In this document: positions 48,000-52,494 of the stretch, piece after piece
Numbering within the stretch: the first letter of the stretch is position 1
How the letters are laid out: each line of letters begins with the position of its first letter
Assembly (NCBI GenBank): GCA_016928975.1
Contig: JAFGJR010000271.1
Coordinates: 1-52,494 of the forward strand
Direction of reading: 5' to 3'
Source of the DNA: Sedimentisphaerales bacterium
GTDB taxonomy: Bacteria; Planctomycetota; Phycisphaerae; Sedimentisphaerales; SG8-4
DNA length: 52,494 bases
Notes under the pieces: model-generated
Told to the model about the DNA's origin: nothing
What the model saw: only the letters and a program-made list of their open reading frames with translations
The model's database searches: none
Program-made: the position numbers and the translations under genes

Positions 48000-49655
48000 T
48001 CACTTCGAATTGCGCTTCTTTGCCATCGTCGTCGCATAGCGGTTCGTGATGGGCAGCCGGCGGTCCTTGCCGAAGGCCTTCGGCGTGATCCGCACCCCCG
48101 GCGGCGACTGCCTCCTCTTGTACTCATTGCGGTCGATCATTCGGATGACCCGCTCGACCTCCTCCGCAGGCAAGCCCGACTCCACGAGCTCCCGGGCGGA
48201 TCTATCCTGCTCCACGTAACCCATGATGATTCGGTCCAGCAGGTCGTACTCGGGCAGCGAGTCCCGGTCCTTCTGGTCGGGCCGAAGCTCCGCGCTCGGG
48301 ACTCTCCGGATCACGTCTTCCGGGATCACCTCCCGTCCGGCCAGCTTGTTGATGTGCGCCGCCAGCTCATAGACCATCGTCTTGGTGACATCCTTGATCG
48401 TGCTGAAGCCGCCGGCGGTGTCGCCATAGAGCGTGCTGTAGCCGACGGAGACCTCGCTCTTGTTGCCCGTCGTCAGGACCAGCGCGCCAGTCTGGTTGCT
48501 CAGGGACATGAGGATCATCCCCCGGATTCTGGCCTGGAGGTTCTCATAGGCCAGGCCCTTGTCGTTCCACCGGGGCTCCGCCTTGAGCGATTCGTGGAAC
48601 GTCGTGAGGATCGGCTCGATGGGGATCGTCAGCAGCGGGCAGCCGAGATTGTCCGCGACGCGCTTGGCGTCGGCGATTGTCTCCGGGCTGTTGAACCGTG
48701 ATGGCATCGTCACGCAGATTACATTCTTTGGCCCCAGCGCCGCGGCGGCGATGGCAGCGGTCACCGCCGAGTCGATCCCGCCGCTGATGCCCAGCAGCAC
48801 TTGCTGGAAACCGTTCTTGTGCGTGTAGTCGCGCGTCCCCAGGACGAGCGCCTGGTAAACTTCCCCGACCGGTCCCTCTGGCTGGGGGGCAGGCCCCCGG
48901 AGCGGCTTGACGTGCACGCCGGTCGTATCCGCCGTGATGTCCGCCAGCAGCAGGTCCTCCTCGAACGCCTTGGCCATCGTGACGATCTTGCCTGCCGAGT
49001 CGGCGAGCATGCTCCGCCCGTCGAAAACCAGTTCATCCTGGCCACCGACGAGATTGCAGTACGCGACCGCGCCGTCGAAGATCTCTGCGCAGCGGGCGAC
49101 GATCCCACATCGGGTGTAGACCTTGCTCACATGGAAGGGCGAGGCGGAGAGGTTGACCATCAGATCGACCCGCCCGATCCGGTCGAATAGGCCGGCGAGC
49201 CACTGCTCGTCCCAGATGTCCTGGCAGATTGTCACCGCCGTGCGCAGGCCCGCGACATCGAACACCACCGGCTCGCCGCCCGGCACGAAGTACCGCTGCT
49301 CGTCGAACACACTGTAGTTGGGCAGCAAACCCTTGTGATAGATGCGGACGATCTGCCCTTCGCGGATGACCGCCGCAGCGTTGAACAGCTCGCCGTTGGA
49401 GCTATCGACGAAACCCACCACGAGTGTCTTGGTCGGGCAGGCGGCCGCCAGATCATCCAGTGCCCCGCGACTGTCTAAGACGAACTGCCTCTTGTAAACC
49501 AGATCCTCCGGCGGATACCCACAGATCGCCAGCTCGGGGAACAACACCAGATCCGCCCCGGCCTCCCCCGCCTGCAACCACGTCTGCTTCATTTTCTCGA
49601 CGTTGCCCGCCAGGTCGCCCACCGTCGCATTGAACTGCCCTAACGCGATGCGCAC
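48000..49655 (-). CDS. nadE: Glutamine-dependent NAD+ synthetase
   Basis: Last step of NAD synthesis: amidation of nicotinic acid adenine dinucleotide with ammonia from glutamine. 551 residues from GTG 49655, with GGAG eight bases upstream; homology starts exactly here (MRIALGQFNATVGD). N-terminal nitrilase domain with the E41-K108-C144 triad (FPELAICGYPPE, YHKGLLPN, TICQDIWDE). C-terminal synthetase with the ATP PP-loop SGGIDSAV (291-298) and TTGNKSEVSVGY. Normal size and complete. Converges with the DJ-1-like fusion gene (51 bp). Confidence 0.97.
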   Translation of the reverse strand: MRIALGQFNATVGDLAGNVEKMKQTWLQAGEAGADLVLFPELAICGYPPEDLVYKRQFVLDSRGALDDLAAACPTKTLVVGFVDSSNGELFNAAAVIREGQIVRIYHKGLLPNYSVFDEQRYFVPGGEPVVFDVAGLRTAVTICQDIWDEQWLAGLFDRIGRVDLMVNLSASPFHVSKVYTRCGIVARCAEIFDGAVAYCNLVGGQDELVFDGRSMLADSAGKIVTMAKAFEEDLLLADITADTTGVHVKPLRGPAPQPEGPVGEVYQALVLGTRDYTHKNGFQQVLLGISGGIDSAVTAAIAAAALGPKNVICVTMPSRFNSPETIADAKRVADNLGCPLLTIPIEPILTTFHESLKAEPRWNDKGLAYENLQARIRGMILMSLSNQTGALVLTTGNKSEVSVGYSTLYGDTAGGFSTIKDVTKTMVYELAAHINKLAGREVIPEDVIRRVPSAELRPDQKDRDSLPEYDLLDRIIMGYVEQDRSARELVESGLPAEEVERVIRMIDRNEYKRRQSPPGVRITPKAFGKDRRLPITNRYATTMAKKRNSK

Positions 49656-50089
49656 TGCCAAACTCCAACAACAGACCAACCCTGCACAGATTCCTACGCT
49701 GGGGATGAGCACCTCATGTATCCCCTCATTCTACGCCCGCCCGCACGTACATCAACTCCTTTTGACCGGCGTCCCGGAGCCCCCTGCATGAGAAGCGAGA
49801 CGTTCCTGGAGGCCCCACGCGTCGATCAGGCATTCCAGGCTCTTGCCGCGTCCAAGGATATGTCTCATTCCACGCGCCCGCGCCCCAACCGCGACTGGGA
49901 CAGTCAGTCTTGTCTGTGACGTTGATCTGCCATAGCCCATTTCGGGCGGTGTGCGAATTCGCCTGCCGGGATTCAGAATTCCCCATAGACAACATGCAAG
50001 CATGGATCAGTGGGGTCCGTGGCACTGGGTGCGTTGCCCGGAGGGATTCGGACCCCGCCCACGAGTCGTACACGACGAAAGGAGAACTC
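49656..50089. other. 434-bp intergenic region
   Basis: Between nadE and the next gene. No coding frame with signals. Short direct copies of GGGATTC/GGATTC occur near 49970 and 50043. No clear promoter or terminator was seen; the promoter of nadE (minus) and of the next gene (plus) must both lie here. Confidence 0.4.
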
Positions 50090-50533
50090 ATGACGAAACG
50101 AATGTTGCTTGCTGCGACCTGTAGCCTCGTCCTGGCCGCGTCTGCACATGCCGGTCACTGGGTCGTTCAGGGAAAGACCCGGATCGTGGACCTGGAGCGA
50201 ATGACGAGCTCGCGCGGTGCGCTGACCACCTTCACGGGCACAGTGGAATACAAGGTCTACTGGTCGGACAAGCCAGCGAAGCAGCAGTGGCTGCCCATGC
50301 CCAAGGGCAAGACGGTGGAAGTGCGCTTGCTGGGCTGGGGCCTCAAGGAGAGGGAAAAATCCCTGGGGACGACGACGACCAACGGAAAGGGGGAAGTCTC
50401 CCTGACCGGCAGGATTCCACCACAGGCCGAGCCAGGCTGGGGCCAGTACCAGATCAAGTTCGTCGCCGACCAGCAGGTGGCGGGGAGCCCTGTGCAGGCA
50501 AGCCACAAGGAGCAACGAATGGAAATCAAGTAG
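50090..50533 (+). CDS. Small secreted protein, beta-rich
   Basis: 147 residues from ATG 50090 with AAAGGAG six bases upstream; an open frame to 49910 adds nothing recognisable. Signal peptide MTKRMLLAATCSLVLAASAHA, cleavage before GHWV. The mature protein is beta-rich, with VEVRLLGWGLKEREKSLGTT, and ends GYxxKF-like (GQYQIKFVADQQVAGSPVQA). It may be an Ig-like or transthyretin-like sandwich. No family was recognised. Single gene. Confidence 0.72.
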   Translation: MTKRMLLAATCSLVLAASAHAGHWVVQGKTRIVDLERMTSSRGALTTFTGTVEYKVYWSDKPAKQQWLPMPKGKTVEVRLLGWGLKEREKSLGTTTTNGKGEVSLTGRIPPQAEPGWGQYQIKFVADQQVAGSPVQASHKEQRMEIK

Positions 50534-50562
50534 AGAGTGCTGCGGCAGCCAGCAGGAGACGC

Positions 50563-50603
50563 GAGATCCCGGGAGGGTAAGATGCACCGCCTCCGGGGAT
50601 CTC
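50563..50603. other. Strong stem-loop after the small secreted gene
   Basis: GAGATCCC (50563-50570) pairs perfectly with GGGATCTC (50596-50603); inside, GGAGG pairs with CCTCC. No T run follows, so it is not a classic terminator, but it probably stabilises or ends the transcript. Confidence 0.5.
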
Positions 50604-51075
50604 CCTCCATTCTGACAGCCGAATCTGCGTCCTGCTCTTTCTGAGAAGTCCACGGACAGAGTGACCCCGTTTGCCTTGCTTCCCGCCCACCTGTACCTGC
50701 GTCGCAAGGCAGTTGCCAGCTCTCGGGAGCGAGCACTCTTGCCTCTTGTCCTCGCAGTTCGTACGAGTGGCTTGCTGAGCCGGAGGATAGAGCTTGCCCC
50801 TGCGAAGGCAGGGGGCAACGCAGGTGTGCGACCCGGGTGCCGACTCAGCGGCTATGCAGCAGCAAGTGCCCGGCCTCGGCCGGGGCCTACTTGTATCCTG
50901 CTGGCAGCCTCAAAGCGAGAAACGCTCTCTTGGAATCGCACAAGAAAGCCGCGATGGCAAACGACTGCGGTGTGGCAATCGAAACACCTGGAAATCCTTT
51001 TCAGTTCTTGCCGGTGAGCAGCGCAGACACTCGGCACCGGAGTCCGGAGGCTCGGCAAGTCCGCTTTTTTTGTGC
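50604..51075. other. Structured gene-free region, possible RNA gene
   Basis: No coding frame with signals. Several hairpins follow each other: TGCCCCTGC-GAAG-GCAGGGGGCA (about 50795-50817), CCCGGCC/GGCCGGGG (about 50869-50885), GGTGT/ACACC (about 50969-50988), and a final structured hairpin with a T run (51007-51071). The density of paired segments and the terminal hairpin suggest a transcribed RNA, but RNase P, tmRNA and SRP signatures were looked for and not found. Confidence 0.35.
51007..51071 (+). terminator. Terminator-like structure before the last promoter
   Basis: CTTGCC (51007-51012) pairs with GGCAAG (51054-51059), with inner GAGC/GCTC and a CCGGAGTCCGG palindrome. Five bases later seven T residues follow (51065-51071). 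The gap between stem and T run makes it weaker than a standard terminator. Confidence 0.5.
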
Positions 51076-51104
51076 TTGACGGGCGACCGGGCGTCTGATA
51101 ATAT
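51076..51104 (+). promoter_or_regulatory. Sigma70-type promoter for the terminal secreted gene
   Basis: TTGACG (51076-51081), a 17-base spacer, TAATAT (51099-51104). Transcription would start near 51111, leaving a leader of about 450 nt before the gene at 51559. Confidence 0.75.
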
Positions 51105-51558
51105 GGCTGGATGAATGACGCGTAGCACGTTTTTCGGGTAGAAGGTCGTCGGAGCCGAGTGGTATCTATGCCGGATGGAGGCTATGTGCAATTCGGTGGA
51201 AGGGTACGTACAGACCGTGACATAATTCCCTGTTTCTCGCGACTGGCGTCGCATGTGCTGGTGTAGGGGCTGCGCCCCCAGGAGAGCGTCCCCGGAGTGA
51301 GAGAGCCGGACGGGACGATTTTTGTGTTCCCGGTGGCCAGGTTACAGTCTCATCGGCGGACTGCCGATACCACAATGAGTAGGCGAACGCGAACCTGCGC
51401 GAGTGCCGACGCAGAAAATGAGAGCGTCGCTCTTTCTCAGTACATGGCAGGCGTGACGTGTCAAGAGTCCGGGTAGTTCCCGGGCAGAGTGGCCAAACGG
51501 GGAACAAACACCATTTGGGTTAGGTCGCAGTGCGACTGAATGGTAAGGAGAGAGCACT
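51105..51558 (+). other. Long structured leader of the terminal secreted gene
   Basis: About 450 nt without a gene. It contains GGGGC-TGC-GCCCC (near 51267-51279), GAGAGC/GCTCT (near 51420-51437) and GTCGC-AGT-GCGAC (51524-51536) just before the ribosome-binding site AAGGAG. A regulatory leader is possible; no known riboswitch core was recognised. Confidence 0.4.
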
Positions 51559-52494
51559 ATGAGAGTTCGAGCAATCTGGTGGACAGCAGTACTGGTGGTC
51601 GGGTTCATGGGATTGACGCCGTGCGTGGCGCAACCGGTCGTGAACATGCTTACGAACGGCGGCTTCGAGACCGGTGCGATAGCGCCGTACGGAACCTACG
51701 GCACTTGCACCACCGAGGTTGTCACTCAGTGCGCAGGTGCGACCGTCCCGGAAGGCCCTATTGAGGGCAAGTACTGCCTGCATGTTGTGGTTCCTGCGGC
51801 AGGGGCCAACAACTGGGATGTCGGCATGACGAACGGTGCCTTCACCTTCGCCAAGGGCAAGAAGTACACTTTTGCCTGCTTCATGAAGACCAAGTCAGGC
51901 ACCTTGCAGGTTCGTCTCAAGCCCGAACGTGGGGCAGACCCCTGGGAGGCCTACAACGAGCTGGTAGTCACCGTCACCGACACATGGCAGGAATTCTACA
52001 CGACGACGCCCGTCATAACGGCGGACGTGACCCCCGCCAGCCCGACGTTCCACTTCGCGTTTGCCCCCGGCGATTTCTGGATCGACGGCGTGCGATTCTA
52101 CGAGGGCGATTATGTCGAGCCCGATTTCCTGAAGAATTTCGCGGCCAAGGGCCCGGTCCCCGAGACGGATACGACGGACGTGCCGCGGGATGTTGTGCTG
52201 AGTTGGACAGCAGGTCCATTCGCCATGACCCACAGCGTGTTCATCGGTGACACGTTTGATGACGTCAACACCGCCACGGTGGCGACCAGCGCCGGTTTGA
52301 CCGCGACGACCTTCGACCCGCCCGGCCTGCTGGAATACGGCAAGACCTACTACTGGCGAGTGGACGAGGTCAACGGAGCGCCGGATTACACGGCCTATCC
52401 GAGCAAAGTCTGGAACTTCACGGTCGAGCCCTACGCCTATCCGGTCACGGGCGTGACCGTCACGGCCAGCTCGGCCAGCCTCAATCAGGGCATG
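51559..52494 (+). CDS. Large secreted carbohydrate-binding-type protein, 3' truncated by window
   Basis: At least 312 residues; runs off the window without a stop. ATG 51559 with AAGGAG eight bases upstream. Signal peptide (about 1-25, ending PCVAQ). Residues about 28-175 look like a CenC/CBM4_9-type carbohydrate-binding sandwich (VNMLTNGGFETG, WDVGMTNGAFTFAKGKKYTF, FAPGDFWIDGVRFYEG). Residues about 200-290 form a fibronectin-like module of a type common in Sedimentisphaerales secreted proteins (DVPRDVVLSWTAGPFAMTHS, then FDDVNTATV, YYWRVDEVNG and VWNFTVEPY). The last visible part begins another module (VTGVTVTASSASLNQGM, Big_2-like). Probably an extracellular polysaccharide-binding or adhesive protein. 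Preceded by a strong promoter and a long leader. Confidence 0.85.
   Translation, partial: MRVRAIWWTAVLVVGFMGLTPCVAQPVVNMLTNGGFETGAIAPYGTYGTCTTEVVTQCAGATVPEGPIEGKYCLHVVVPAAGANNWDVGMTNGAFTFAKGKKYTFACFMKTKSGTLQVRLKPERGADPWEAYNELVVTVTDTWQEFYTTTPVITADVTPASPTFHFAFAPGDFWIDGVRFYEGDYVEPDFLKNFAAKGPVPETDTTDVPRDVVLSWTAGPFAMTHSVFIGDTFDDVNTATVATSAGLTATTFDPPGLLEYGKTYYWRVDEVNGAPDYTAYPSKVWNFTVEPYAYPVTGVTVTASSASLNQGM

Noticed and set aside
49910..50089. 60-codon upstream extension of the small secreted protein
   Set aside because: It would bury the signal peptide; ATG 50090 has a strong ribosome-binding site.
50837..51079. tmRNA suspicion from a frame reading ANDCGVAIETPG
   Set aside because: ANDxxxA-like start resembles a tmRNA tag, but there is no early stop after the tag, no tRNA-like acceptor end with a T-arm and no CCA.
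51480..51510. tRNA-Ser/Leu-like D-arm (GCAGAGTGGCCAAACGG)
   Set aside because: No matching acceptor stem, anticodon arm or T-arm follows.

Overview
The window reads as a chromosomal segment of a GC-rich, Gram-negative-type bacterium. I infer a planctomycete, most likely class Phycisphaerae near Sedimentisphaerales. The grounds are two secreted proteins with layouts I associate with that group (an EF-hand-pair dockerin-like tail near 6.8-7.0 kb, and a carbohydrate-binding-like protein with an LSWTAG-type module at the right edge), a DXS of planctomycete type, and abundant TIGR03790/DUF2752/VanZ-type genes. The taxonomy is inference. No rRNA, tRNA, CRISPR array, transposase or phage gene was seen.

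Layout. (1) 0.6-6.7 kb: a three-gene set with a duplicated beta-sandwich secreted protein, a 1252-residue secretin carrying eight tandem beta-sandwich repeats at its N-terminus, and a small lipoprotein, closed by a strong terminator. (2) 6.8-14.4 kb: a dockerin-tailed secreted protein on the minus strand, then housekeeping genes ligA-ribD and dxs-nadK. A promoter, a folded RNA element and an intrinsic terminator lie between ribD and dxs. ligA carries an in-frame 64-bp palindrome. (3) 14.5-23.4 kb: a TPR protein, a DUF4190/DUF2752 membrane pair, a MetX-MetW fusion, a small lipoprotein, a ferritin-like protein, a Tat-exported Gfo/Idh/MocA oxidoreductase and a GH10 xylanase. (4) 24.1-44.2 kb: a long co-directional surface-polysaccharide locus (SDR epimerase, fucokinase/GDP-fucose pyrophosphorylase, DUF2723 membrane protein, methyltransferase, flippase, pyruvyl transferase plus its FrhB-like partner, polymerase/ligase, three GT4 glycosyltransferases, WecB, DegT aminotransferase, initiating phosphoglycosyl transferase, TIGR03790 protein). 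(5) 44.4-52.5 kb: a lipoprotein, a VanZ protein, a secreted nitroreductase-like/DJ-1-like fusion with degraded active sites, NadE, a small secreted protein, a 1-kb gene-free structured region, and a truncated large secreted protein.

How the parts fit. The polysaccharide locus can make GDP-fucose by salvage, epimerise UDP-GlcNAc to UDP-ManNAc, make an amino sugar, start the chain on a lipid carrier, extend it, decorate it with pyruvate, flip it and polymerise it. No Wza/Wzc export genes are in the window. Xylanase, oxidoreductase and dockerin-like proteins suggest a polysaccharide degrader. The most unusual items are the repeat-secretin operon, the MetX-MetW fusion, the palindrome inside ligA, the pseudo-enzyme fusion at 46.7 kb and several unassigned structured RNA candidates.
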